A DNA stretch of 11,185 bases. It comes from Bacillota bacterium (GTDB taxonomy: Bacteria > Bacillota > Limnochordia > JAAZLZ01). Location: contig JAAZLZ010000237.1 in assembly GCA_012799075.1 (NCBI GenBank), forward strand, positions 1-11,185, in the 5' to 3' direction. The notes under the pieces were generated by a model. It was not told the DNA's origin, did not search any database, and saw only the letters and a program-made list of their open reading frames with translations. Below are positions 1 to 7,410 of this stretch, one piece after another (the stretch's first letter is position 1; every line of letters begins with the position of its first letter). The position numbers and the translations under genes are program-made.

Positions 1-658
1 ACGGCAATCCCAAGGCCTTAACGCCCACCAGGATCCCCGCTTGGGTCATGTTGGCCGCGGCGACTAGGATGGCATCGATGTCCGTTCCCATGGCTTCGAG
101 CTGGCTCTTCAGCTCAAGCACCGCATTGACGAATCCCACCGAGGCCAGGGGAGCTGAGTCAACCAACGGATCGACGATGTAGGGACGCCTGCCTAGGGCC
201 CGTAGCTCATCGGCCCGTTCACGAAACAACGGCCGGAGCTGGTGCATCGAATCCACGTCGACGATGGTGATGTCAGCTCCCATCAGCTCGTCCAAGAGGA
301 GGTTGCCCTGCCTTTCCGGACCCTTCACGCCATGCTGGAGGATCAACTGAATGTCCAGCCCTGCTTTGCAGGCTGCCGCCGTGGCTTGCCGGCAAAAATT
401 TGATTGGGACCCGGCGCCCATGACCAGCACATCGGCTCCCTGGGCTAAGGCATCTCCTAGGATGAACTCAAGCTGCCTGGTTTTATTCCCGCCAAAGGCA
501 AGCCCGGTCAAATCGTCTCTCTTGACTAGGATCCGTGGACCTCCAACCAACCTGGTCAAATTACCGAGGTTTTCGATGGGGGTGGGCAAGTGGGCCAAGG
601 GGAACCTTGGCAGCTGTTCGATCCTCTCGGCCAACTCCGAGGAAGTATACGGGGCCAT
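1..658 (-). CDS. PLP-dependent D-cysteine desulfhydrase / ACC deaminase family enzyme, partial (C-terminus outside window)
   Basis: An open frame reads from an ATG at 658-656 to the left edge, giving 219 residues. A good ribosome binding site (GGGAGG, about 8 bases upstream) supports this start. The fold-type II PLP family is shown by LVKRDDLTGLAFGGNKTRQLE (residues about 44-64), where K59 is the expected Schiff-base lysine, and by the substrate/carboxylate loop GSQSNFCRQ (S86, N87). The family releases H2S, ammonia and pyruvate from D-cysteine, or deaminates 1-aminocyclopropane-1-carboxylate or related amino acids, in the cytoplasm. Two details are off-pattern. F88 follows S-N where DcyD-type enzymes usually have His. 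The phosphate-binding stretch around residues 200-207 reads AAANMTQA rather than a glycine-rich G-x-G-G-T-x-A loop. The substrate is therefore not assignable. About 110 C-terminal residues are missing only because the window ends. It is divergent from the efflux operon, and no functional link is evident. Confidence 0.88.
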   Translation of the reverse strand, partial: MAPYTSSELAERIEQLPRFPLAHLPTPIENLGNLTRLVGGPRILVKRDDLTGLAFGGNKTRQLEFILGDALAQGADVLVMGAGSQSNFCRQATAAACKAGLDIQLILQHGVKGPERQGNLLLDELMGADITIVDVDSMHQLRPLFRERADELRALGRRPYIVDPLVDSAPLASVGFVNAVLELKSQLEAMGTDIDAILVAAANMTQAGILVGVKALGLP

Positions 659-825
659 TGCTATCCCTCCCGCAAAAGACGTACTTTATCCAATTTTCGC
701 TTCGATAGGTCCTAGTACCTTCACTTCTCGATGAAAGAGTGAATATCTGCCAAGGGAAGGAATGCATGCCACCCTGCCGAATAATGAACCTTGAAGGATT
801 ACCTGAGGTGTTGGGGGGATGGAGA
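659..825. promoter_or_regulatory. Divergent intergenic region between the PLP enzyme and the efflux operon
   Basis: About 167 bp separate two divergent starts, so promoters for both genes should lie here. I find no convincing -35/-10 pair on either strand; the best plus-strand guess, TTGCTA at 658 with TACTTT at 682, is weak. An inverted repeat, TTCACT (720-725) and AGTGAA (738-743) around a 12-base centre, is the only dyad that stands out and might be an operator. The frame of the adaptor is open back to a GTG at 739, so the right part of this region could be coding if an upstream start is used. Confidence 0.35.
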
Positions 826-2010
826 ATGCAGAGGGCAAGATCTGGGCTCGCAGTCTTAGGAGTCGTTGTCTTGGTCGCTTTAGTATTGATGGGGATTAGA
901 ATTAATCAGGGGATCAAAAGCCGGGAGCAGGCGGCAAGCCAGGCGGGCTTAAGGCCCCGGATAGATCCAATCAGCGTCCAAGTGGAACCGGTGAGCCGAG
1001 GAACGGTGGAAGAGCTCGCGGTGCTCACCGGCAGTCTTGAACCCCGCTACCGGGTGGACGTCTCCCCCCGCAGGGCAGGCCGCTTGGCCAGTGTGGCCGT
1101 GGAAGTTGGGCAGCGGGTCAAACCGGGGGACATCCTGGCGGTGATGGAACACGATGATCTCCTGCTGCAAGAGCAGCAGTCCCTAGCCGGCCTGGCGGCC
1201 AGTCGAGGGAGCCTCAAGCGGGCCCAAGCCCAGCGGGACAAGGTGCAGGCTGATTATGAGCGAATCAAGCTTCTCTACGAGGAGCGGGCGGCCACCCAGC
1301 AGGAACTGAAGAACGTCCAAAACCAGCTGGAAGAAGCGAATATTCAGCTAGATATCGTCAAGGCGCAACTGGATCAGGCAGAAGCCAACTACGCGCTGCT
1401 CCAGCTCCAGTTGAGTCAGGCCGCCATTGAAGCCTCCGTTGAGGGGGTAGTCATGGAAATGGACGCGGTGCCGGGGAGTCAAGTAGGGGCCAACTCGCCC
1501 CTGGTTACCATCGCCGGCATCGATCCCATCGAGGTTGTCTTTTTCATCCCTGAGCGGGATATCGGCCGCGTTAGTATAGATCAAGAGCTGAATGTTTACG
1601 TAGATGCCTTTCCCGACCGGGTCTTTCCGGGCACAGTCGCTCGCTTGGGAGCGGGGGTTGAACCGCGTACCCGAACCCTCCAGGTCCGGGGGCGGATCCC
1701 AAACAAGGGACTTTTCCTTTGTCCCGGCATGTTTGCCCGGGTGGAGCTGGTGATGGCGCGGGAAGAGGAAGTCCTGACCATACCCCGGGAAGCCCTGATG
1801 ACCAGCAGCACCGGCTACTACGTTTTCGTCGCCAAAGACGGCAAGGCCCACATGCAAACGATCCGGACAGGGCTCCAGGGCATCGAGCGAGTCCAAGTTA
1901 TTGAGGGGCTGCAAGAGCGGGACGCGGTCATCACCATAGGTCAACAAAGGCTTCAAGATGGCCGGGCAATCCGGGTTATCGATGATGTCGACGGAGGGGG
2001 GAGCCGATGA
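826..2010 (+). CDS. RND efflux periplasmic adaptor (membrane fusion protein, HlyD/AcrA family)
   Basis: The protein is 394 residues from the ATG at 826. It bridges the inner-membrane pump and the outer-membrane channel. A single hydrophobic anchor (about residues 8-23) follows an MQRAR start, and there is no lipobox, so it is anchored by a transmembrane helix rather than by lipid. Next come a first lipoyl half (about 78-107, with GQRVKPGDILAVME), a long heptad-rich coiled-coil hairpin rich in Q, E, A and L (about 108-203), and a second lipoyl half (about 204-231, EGVVMEMDAVPGSQVG). The beta-barrel domain is at about 235-310 (IEVVFFIPERDI) and the membrane-proximal domain runs to the end (LTIPREALM). 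The order and length are typical of RND adaptors. I chose 826 because it puts a short basic n-region before the anchor and has a G-rich site 7 bases upstream. In-frame starts at 766 (AGGGAAGG upstream) and 739 (GTG) are alternatives. The stop overlaps the next start by ATGA, which implies translational coupling. Confidence 0.93.
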   Translation: MQRARSGLAVLGVVVLVALVLMGIRINQGIKSREQAASQAGLRPRIDPISVQVEPVSRGTVEELAVLTGSLEPRYRVDVSPRRAGRLASVAVEVGQRVKPGDILAVMEHDDLLLQEQQSLAGLAASRGSLKRAQAQRDKVQADYERIKLLYEERAATQQELKNVQNQLEEANIQLDIVKAQLDQAEANYALLQLQLSQAAIEASVEGVVMEMDAVPGSQVGANSPLVTIAGIDPIEVVFFIPERDIGRVSIDQELNVYVDAFPDRVFPGTVARLGAGVEPRTRTLQVRGRIPNKGLFLCPGMFARVELVMAREEEVLTIPREALMTSSTGYYVFVAKDGKAHMQTIRTGLQGIERVQVIEGLQERDAVITIGQQRLQDGRAIRVIDDVDGGGSR

Positions 2011-5000
2011 ACATCTCCCGCTTTGCCGTTCAGCGCCCCATCACCACCGCCATGATCTACATCGCGGTTACCCTCCTGGGCCTGTTTGCCCTTGGCCGGC
2101 TGGCCATCGACCTGATTCCGGAGCTGGCCTTTCCTTCCCTAAGCATCAGCACTTCTTATTCCGGGGTGGCCCCGGAAGAAATCGAAAGTCTGATTACCAT
2201 CCCCATCGAACAGGCCCTCAGCACTATTGGCGGTGTGGTGAGCATGGACTCCTTGTCTCGGGAAGGCAGTTCTCGAATTACCCTGCGCTTTCCCTGGGGG
2301 ACGGACTTAGAGGCGGCAACCAACGAAGTCCGGGCCAATGTGGAGCGGGTGCGGCCTCGTCTCCCCGCGGAGGCGGGGGCGCCCTGGGTAGGGCGGTTTG
2401 ATCCATCCCAAATGCCCATCATGACCCTTGGCCTGAGCGGGGAGCTAGATCTGGCGGAGCTTCGCCGGTTGGCCGGCGAGGAAATCAGCTATTACCTAGA
2501 GCGGATTGATGGAGTGGCCGCGGTGACGGTCCAAGGAGGCCGCAGCCGGGAAGTCCGGGTGGAGCTGGACCCGGCCCGTCTCCAGGCCTACGGGCTTACC
2601 ATCGATCAAATCGTCCAGGCCATCAGAGCGGAGAATTTCAACGTTCCCGCGGGAAGAATCGTCGTCGGGCAGTCCCAGTTTTCCCTGCGAACCTTAGGTG
2701 AACTCAAGGCCGTCGAAGAACTGGAATCCATCCTAGTGGCCAGCCGCGACGGCGTTTCTATCCGGCTGGGGGACATAGCCCAAATCCACCCGGTAACCGA
2801 AGATGCTGGAGCCATCGTTCGGGTTGACGGCATGCCCGGGGTGACCGTTTCCATCCAGAAGCAGTCTGGTGCCAATACCGTTCAGGTGGCTGACGCTATT
2901 CTCCAAACAGTGGATGAGCTGTCTCTTCGCTACCCAAAGCTGGTCATCAGGCCCCTCAACGATGGATCCCGGTTCATCCGCCAAGCGGTCAATAACGTGA
3001 TCCGATCGGGGATCATCGGCGGGCTCCTAGCGGCCCTGATCCTGCTTGTTTTCCTGGGCACCCTTCGCTCCACCCTGATCATCGCCATCGCCATTCCCGT
3101 ATCCATCATCACCTCATTCATCCTGATCGATTGGGCGGGCATGACGTTGAATATCATGTCCCTGGGGGGCCTTGCCCTGGGGATCGGCATGCTGGTTGAC
3201 AACTCCATTGTCGTCTTGGAGAACATCTACAGGCAGCTCAAAGGGGGGAAGACGCCAAAGGAGGCGGCTGTGGAAGGCAGCGGCGAAATGGCCGCGGCGG
3301 TGGTCGCGTCCACCTTGACCACCCTGGCGGTGTTTCTCCCCTTGATGTATGTCACGGGGATGACGGGGATCCTTTTCCGGCAGATGTCCCTGATGGTGGC
3401 CTTTTCCTTGACGTGTTCATTGGCAGTTGCCTTGACGCTGGTGCCCCTTCTTTGCTCCCGGCTTCTCAAGGCTGGGAAAAACTCCAGGTATTTGGACGTG
3501 ATCCTGGGCAACATGGAGGACTCCTATGGACATGTGTTGGAAAAGGCCGTTGCGCGTCCCGGACTTGTGATTTTGACAGCTTGCCTGCTAATTCTGTTTA
3601 GCTTCAAGCTTATTCCCTACCTGGGCAGCGAGTTTTCCCCCACCACCGATGAAGGGGAGTTTTCCATCAGTTTCTCCCTTCCTCCCGGAACCCTCCTCGA
3701 GACAACGGACGAAATGGTCCGTCGGGTTGAGCAGTTGGTGCGGGAGACGGTTCCGGAGCTTGAGTCGATGGACGCCCGGGCCGGAACCGGGGGAGGCCAG
3801 GGGGGGAGCATGGGCTTTTTGAACGTCACCTTGGCTCCCCGCAATCAACGGGGCCGGTCGACCCAAGAAATCATCGCGGCTTTGCGGGACAAATTAGCGG
3901 ATATCCCCGGGCCTTCCTTTTGGGTGAGGGCCCAAAGCAGCTTTGCCGAACGGATGGCCGCAGGCAGTCTCGGGGGTTCCTCTGAGCGCATCACCCTCAA
4001 TATTCAGGGGCAGGACATGGCTTTAGTGAGGGAGGTGGCCGATGAACTTCGGGATGTGATCGATCAAGTGCCCGGGGTGGTCAACGTAGGCCTGAGCCGG
4101 GAAGAGACCCAGCCCGAATTCGTCCTCCGGGTCGATCGTCAGCGGGCAGCGAAATTTGACCTCACTACTTCCCAGGTGGCCAATGCTGTCCAAGCCGCAG
4201 TTCAGGGGCGGCTTGCCACCCAACTCCATGTCGACGGCCAGGAATACGGCGTCCGGGTCCAGTTGTCCGGTGCCAACAGCCTGTCGCCTAGGGAGATCGA
4301 AACCCTGCCCATATCCATCGGAGGCGGTGCATATGTCCCTCTCCACACCGTGGCCAGGCTGAGCCTGCAAGATAGCCCGGCAGCCATTGAACGACTGAAT
4401 CAGAAGCGGACGGTGCGGTTGACCGCGTCCCCTGAGGGCCGGGATCTGGGCAGCATCATGACGGACATCCAAACCGCCTTACTGGCCGTCGAACTGCCCG
4501 AAGGGGTGACCATCCATTACGGAGGGGAGTGGGAAGAGCAGCAGCGGGCTTTCCGGGAGCTTCTGACGGTGCTGTGCCTTGCCGTCTCCCTAGTATACAT
4601 TGTGATGGCCTGCCAGTTTGAATCCCTCTTCGATCCCCTCATCATCATGTTCTCCGTTCCCTTCGCTCTGGTGGGGGTGGCGATTACGCTGCTAATCACC
4701 AACACCCCCTTGACTACCCAGGCGCTGATGGGCCTTATTATGCTGGGGGGGATTGTGGTCAACAACGCCATTGTCCTTGTCGATTACATCAATTTGCTGT
4801 GTTCTCGGGGAGTGCCCTTGGATGAAGCGGTCATTACCGGCGCCAAGACCAGGCTGCGCCCCATCTTGATGACGACGGGAACAACTTGCCTGGCCTTGGT
4901 TCCCCTGGCCCTGGAACTGGGGGAAGGGACGGAAATCCAGGCTCCCTTGGCTAGGACGGTCATCGGCGGCCTCTTGGCGGCAACCCTGGTCACCTTGATC

Positions 5001-6365
5001 CTGATCCCTACCATTTATCGCTTGGCCCACCGGGAAAAAGTTCACCGGGCAAGTCCGGCCTTGCTGGTACTCCTATTGCTTTTGGCATCTCCCGGCATTA
5101 AGGCCCAAGGGGCAATTACCCTGGAAGGAGCCTTTGAGCAGGCCCTCAAGACCAACCACCGGTTGATGCAGGCCCGCTGGAAACTGGAAGCGGCCGAATC
5201 AAAGCTCAGGGAGCTGGAAGGAGCCTGGGGGCCCCATCTGACCCTCGACGGCGAGTGGCAGGCGGCCGACCCCGCGCAAAGGGCTGGGGCGGCCTTCACC
5301 GCTCGAGGGTCCCTGCCGACGACTGAGCCTATAAGCTGGCAATTGGCCCGACTGGCCGTGGAAGGGGCCTGGGGGGAGCTGGCGGATGAGGAAGAAGCGG
5401 TCCGGCTTGCTGTCCTAACGGCCTACGTCAATGTCTTGAGAAGCCAAGGGGCAGTCCAGGGGGCGAGATTAGTCCAAAGACAGCTGGAGGCCCTAGTTGA
5501 TGAGATAAGCTTGCGCAAGGAATTGGGTGTGGCGGGGGAATTGGAGCTCAGGCAGGCCCAAGCCCAGTGCCGGGCGGGGGAGCTCGCCTTGGCTAGGGCG
5601 GAAAACAGGCTAGAGCTGGCCCGGGCCCGTTTAGCCCAAGAAATGGGCGTTCCCCTGCCCCAGGATGGCGAGCTGCTTCCTATACCATCTGATTCAATGG
5701 CAGTGGAAGTAGATGGAGCCTTAGATCGGCGCTGGGATGTTGCCCAGGCCCGGCTGAAACTAAGGCAGGGGGAGCTGCAGGCCCGAGCAAGGGTCCGAGG
5801 CGATCGACCGGTGTTTTCCATTAGCGGCAGCCTCCGGGCCGATGAGGGCAGCGCCAAGGTGGGTTGGGACACCAAGGACCGGGCCCTATCCCTTACGGTG
5901 CAACGGGCCCTTTTCCAGTATGGTGAGCGAGTCCGGTCTCCAGGGAGCCTGCAGGAGGAGGGCTGGTCAGTGAATGTGGGCGTCAGCTGGCCCATCTTCG
6001 ATGGGGGAGAGGAAAGGGAGCGCTTTCTTCAGGATGAGCTGGGCCTAGAACAGCTGCGATGCGCCCTGGCCCAGCAGGAACGGGCGGCTTCCCTAGCGAT
6101 TCAAGATGCCCTGCTTGCGGCTGAGGAAGCCCAGACCCAAGTGGAGCTCGCTTATCTCGATTGGCAGATGGCAAAGGAGCGCCTCAGGCTCATGGAGGAA
6201 GGACTCGCCATGGGAGCGGAGACGGCCTACGGGCTGCTGGAGGCCGAAATTGCTGCGGCGCGAGGAAAGCAGGCCTGGCAGGAAGCTAAATGGAATGCGC
6301 TGCTTGCCCGGGCGCAGCTTCGTCGGGCGGCAGGACAGCCGGTCTGGATGGAAGGGGAGGATTGA
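2007..6365 (+). CDS. RND inner-membrane efflux transporter fused in frame to a TolC-like outer membrane factor
   Basis: One uninterrupted 1452-residue frame starts at an ATG with a GGAGGGGGG site 5 bases upstream. Residues 1 to about 1008 form a full-length RND (HAE-type) proton-driven pump. It has TM1 at about 12-30, two large periplasmic porter loops, the TM4 motif GIGMLVDNSIVVLEN (D398, N399), the TM10 motif GIVVNNAIVLVDYI (N919) and the usual end IPTIYRL. This residue pattern resembles Bacillus SwrC/YerP-like pumps more than AcrB. A basic stretch and a hydrophobic run (about 1006-1033) follow. Residues about 1036-1452 are a complete outer membrane factor: ITLEGAFEQALKTNHRL opens it, two long-helix repeats follow, and beta-strand-like segments lie in each half (HLTLDGEW near 1077; FSISGSL and WSVNVGVSWPIFDGG further on). 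Pump and channel are normally separate genes. The likely product is a two-part protein, or a precursor cleaved by signal peptidase into pump and channel. The exported substrate is unknown. Confidence 0.92.
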   Translation: MNISRFAVQRPITTAMIYIAVTLLGLFALGRLAIDLIPELAFPSLSISTSYSGVAPEEIESLITIPIEQALSTIGGVVSMDSLSREGSSRITLRFPWGTDLEAATNEVRANVERVRPRLPAEAGAPWVGRFDPSQMPIMTLGLSGELDLAELRRLAGEEISYYLERIDGVAAVTVQGGRSREVRVELDPARLQAYGLTIDQIVQAIRAENFNVPAGRIVVGQSQFSLRTLGELKAVEELESILVASRDGVSIRLGDIAQIHPVTEDAGAIVRVDGMPGVTVSIQKQSGANTVQVADAILQTVDELSLRYPKLVIRPLNDGSRFIRQAVNNVIRSGIIGGLLAALILLVFLGTLRSTLIIAIAIPVSIITSFILIDWAGMTLNIMSLGGLALGIGMLVDNSIVVLENIYRQLKGGKTPKEAAVEGSGEMAAAVVASTLTTLAVFLPLMYVTGMTGILFRQMSLMVAFSLTCSLAVALTLVPLLCSRLLKAGKNSRYLDVILGNMEDSYGHVLEKAVARPGLVILTACLLILFSFKLIPYLGSEFSPTTDEGEFSISFSLPPGTLLETTDEMVRRVEQLVRETVPELESMDARAGTGGGQGGSMGFLNVTLAPRNQRGRSTQEIIAALRDKLADIPGPSFWVRAQSSFAERMAAGSLGGSSERITLNIQGQDMALVREVADELRDVIDQVPGVVNVGLSREETQPEFVLRVDRQRAAKFDLTTSQVANAVQAAVQGRLATQLHVDGQEYGVRVQLSGANSLSPREIETLPISIGGGAYVPLHTVARLSLQDSPAAIERLNQKRTVRLTASPEGRDLGSIMTDIQTALLAVELPEGVTIHYGGEWEEQQRAFRELLTVLCLAVSLVYIVMACQFESLFDPLIIMFSVPFALVGVAITLLITNTPLTTQALMGLIMLGGIVVNNAIVLVDYINLLCSRGVPLDEAVITGAKTRLRPILMTTGTTCLALVPLALELGEGTEIQAPLARTVIGGLLAATLVTLILIPTIYRLAHREKVHRASPALLVLLLLLASPGIKAQGAITLEGAFEQALKTNHRLMQARWKLEAAESKLRELEGAWGPHLTLDGEWQAADPAQRAGAAFTARGSLPTTEPISWQLARLAVEGAWGELADEEEAVRLAVLTAYVNVLRSQGAVQGARLVQRQLEALVDEISLRKELGVAGELELRQAQAQCRAGELALARAENRLELARARLAQEMGVPLPQDGELLPIPSDSMAVEVDGALDRRWDVAQARLKLRQGELQARARVRGDRPVFSISGSLRADEGSAKVGWDTKDRALSLTVQRALFQYGERVRSPGSLQEEGWSVNVGVSWPIFDGGEERERFLQDELGLEQLRCALAQQERAASLAIQDALLAAEEAQTQVELAYLDWQMAKERLRLMEEGLAMGAETAYGLLEAEIAAARGKQAWQEAKWNALLARAQLRRAAGQPVWMEGED
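5022..5105 (+). other. RND-OMF junction: embedded signal-peptide-like segment
   Basis: Residues 1006-1033 of the fusion look like a complete Sec signal peptide. They have a basic n-region (AHREKVHRASP), a hydrophobic core (ALLVLLLLLAS) and a c-region ending PGIKA before QG. A possible signal peptidase I site lies after A1033. The n-region doubles as the cytoplasmic tail after the last RND helix, so the hydrophobic core would act as a thirteenth membrane span and deliver the TolC-like part to the periplasm. A TTG codon at 5022 would give a free-standing signal peptide, but no ribosome binding site precedes it and no stop ends the RND frame. These are direct readings of the sequence; cleavage is inference. 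Confidence 0.7.
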
Positions 6366-6367
6366 GC

Positions 6368-7405
6368 ATGCGAAGATTCATCTTGGTGATATTGGCGGTT
6401 ATCATGGTCTTTGGCACGGCCAGCGGGGAAGAAGGCCCTTTGCTTACCATGGAAGAAGCCGTGACCATAGCCCAGCGGGACAGCATCGCGGCGACGTTGG
6501 CTGACTTGTCGTTGGAAGAGGCGCGCCTTGCCTACACGGAAGTCCAAGCCAATCAGATCCTGCGGCCCTCGGTGATCTCCCAGCAGCAAGGGGAAAATGC
6601 CTGGGAGGCGGCCCAAGCTGCCTGGCAGCTGGCCCAACTTGATTTGGCCATGCAGGTGGAGCAGGCTTATTATGATGTGCTGAGGACGGATTTGGCTTTG
6701 GATTTGGCCAAGCGGGCCTTGGAACAGGCTCAGGCCCAGCTGGAATCAACCCAGGTCCGCCATGGCCTGGGGATGCTGTCCGATGTGGATCTCTTGGCCG
6801 CCCAATCCCAGACGGCAACGGCCCAGCTGGAAGTCAACCGGGCCCAGGCCAGCGGAGCCACTGCCCGGATGCGCTTCAATCGGCTCCTGGGCAGGGAGCT
6901 GGCTGCTCCCTTTCGTCTAGTTGATGAATTCGCCTATGAGCCGGTCGATGTCAACTTGGAAGATGCCCTGGCCTCGGCCCTAAGCGGGAGGATAGAATTG
7001 AAAAGGGCCCAGGATGCCGTTGCCTTGCGGGGGAAGGAGCTCATGGTCAACGACAATGAATACACCCCCAGCTTGACCATCGCCAAGAGCCGCGTTGCCT
7101 TGGAGCGGGTCAAGGCTGAGCTTAGGGAGCGGGAAGTTGACATCATCCTGGAGGTCCGGCAAAACTACCAGGCAGTCCTTGAAGGACAGGAGCGCATCCC
7201 GATCCTGGAGACCAACCTGGCCCGGGCCCAGGAAACCTTGCGGATCACCGGCATCCGTTATGAAGCGGGAGTGATCACCGCCATTGACCTCATCGATGCC
7301 CAGCGGGCAGCCTTCCAGGCAGAACTCCAGCTTATTCAAGGCATCTTTGACTACAATTCGGCCCTTGCCCGGTTCTATCGGAGCGCCGGGCTATTGCCCG
7401 ACTAG
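6368..7405 (+). CDS. Short TolC-family (outer membrane factor-like) protein
   Basis: The protein is 345 residues from an ATG only 2 bases after the fusion's stop, with GGGGAGG 7 bases upstream. A signal peptide is visible (MRRFILVILAVIMVFGTASG, then EEG). The start of the mature protein (LLTMEEAVTIAQRDS) and the two helical repeats match the TolC family. The first repeat includes YYDVLRTDLALDLAKRALEQA; the second ends IRYEAGVITAIDLIDAQRA. TolC proteins usually have about 420-490 residues. The missing length falls where the barrel strands should be: only about 25 residues separate the first two helices (around VQANQILRPSVISQQQGEN), and a similarly short link (EYTPSLTIAKSR) sits in the second half. 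It may form a periplasmic helical tube or act as a partner of the fused channel rather than a self-sufficient outer-membrane pore. It is the last gene of the efflux operon. Confidence 0.85.
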   Translation: MRRFILVILAVIMVFGTASGEEGPLLTMEEAVTIAQRDSIAATLADLSLEEARLAYTEVQANQILRPSVISQQQGENAWEAAQAAWQLAQLDLAMQVEQAYYDVLRTDLALDLAKRALEQAQAQLESTQVRHGLGMLSDVDLLAAQSQTATAQLEVNRAQASGATARMRFNRLLGRELAAPFRLVDEFAYEPVDVNLEDALASALSGRIELKRAQDAVALRGKELMVNDNEYTPSLTIAKSRVALERVKAELREREVDIILEVRQNYQAVLEGQERIPILETNLARAQETLRITGIRYEAGVITAIDLIDAQRAAFQAELQLIQGIFDYNSALARFYRSAGLLPD

Positions 7406-7410
7406 CCTTG

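Noticed and set aside
1348..1956. Long minus-strand open frame (202 codons) opposite the adaptor gene
   Set aside because: It lies wholly inside a strongly supported gene, shows no recognisable domain, and is explained by GC-rich codon structure on the other strand.
4023..4472. Minus-strand open frame (149 codons) inside the RND gene
   Set aside because: It is a shadow of the RND coding sequence, with His/Pro/Gly-rich nonsense composition and no ribosome binding site.
5022..5024. TTG as an independent start for the TolC-like part, making two genes
   Set aside because: No ribosome binding site precedes it and the RND frame has no stop, so at best it would be a second start within a fused frame.
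5000..5110. Fusion explained as an indel artefact
   Set aside because: The other two forward frames around the joint give no plausible RND tail; one reaches a TAA only after a meaningless stretch. This cannot be fully excluded without reads.
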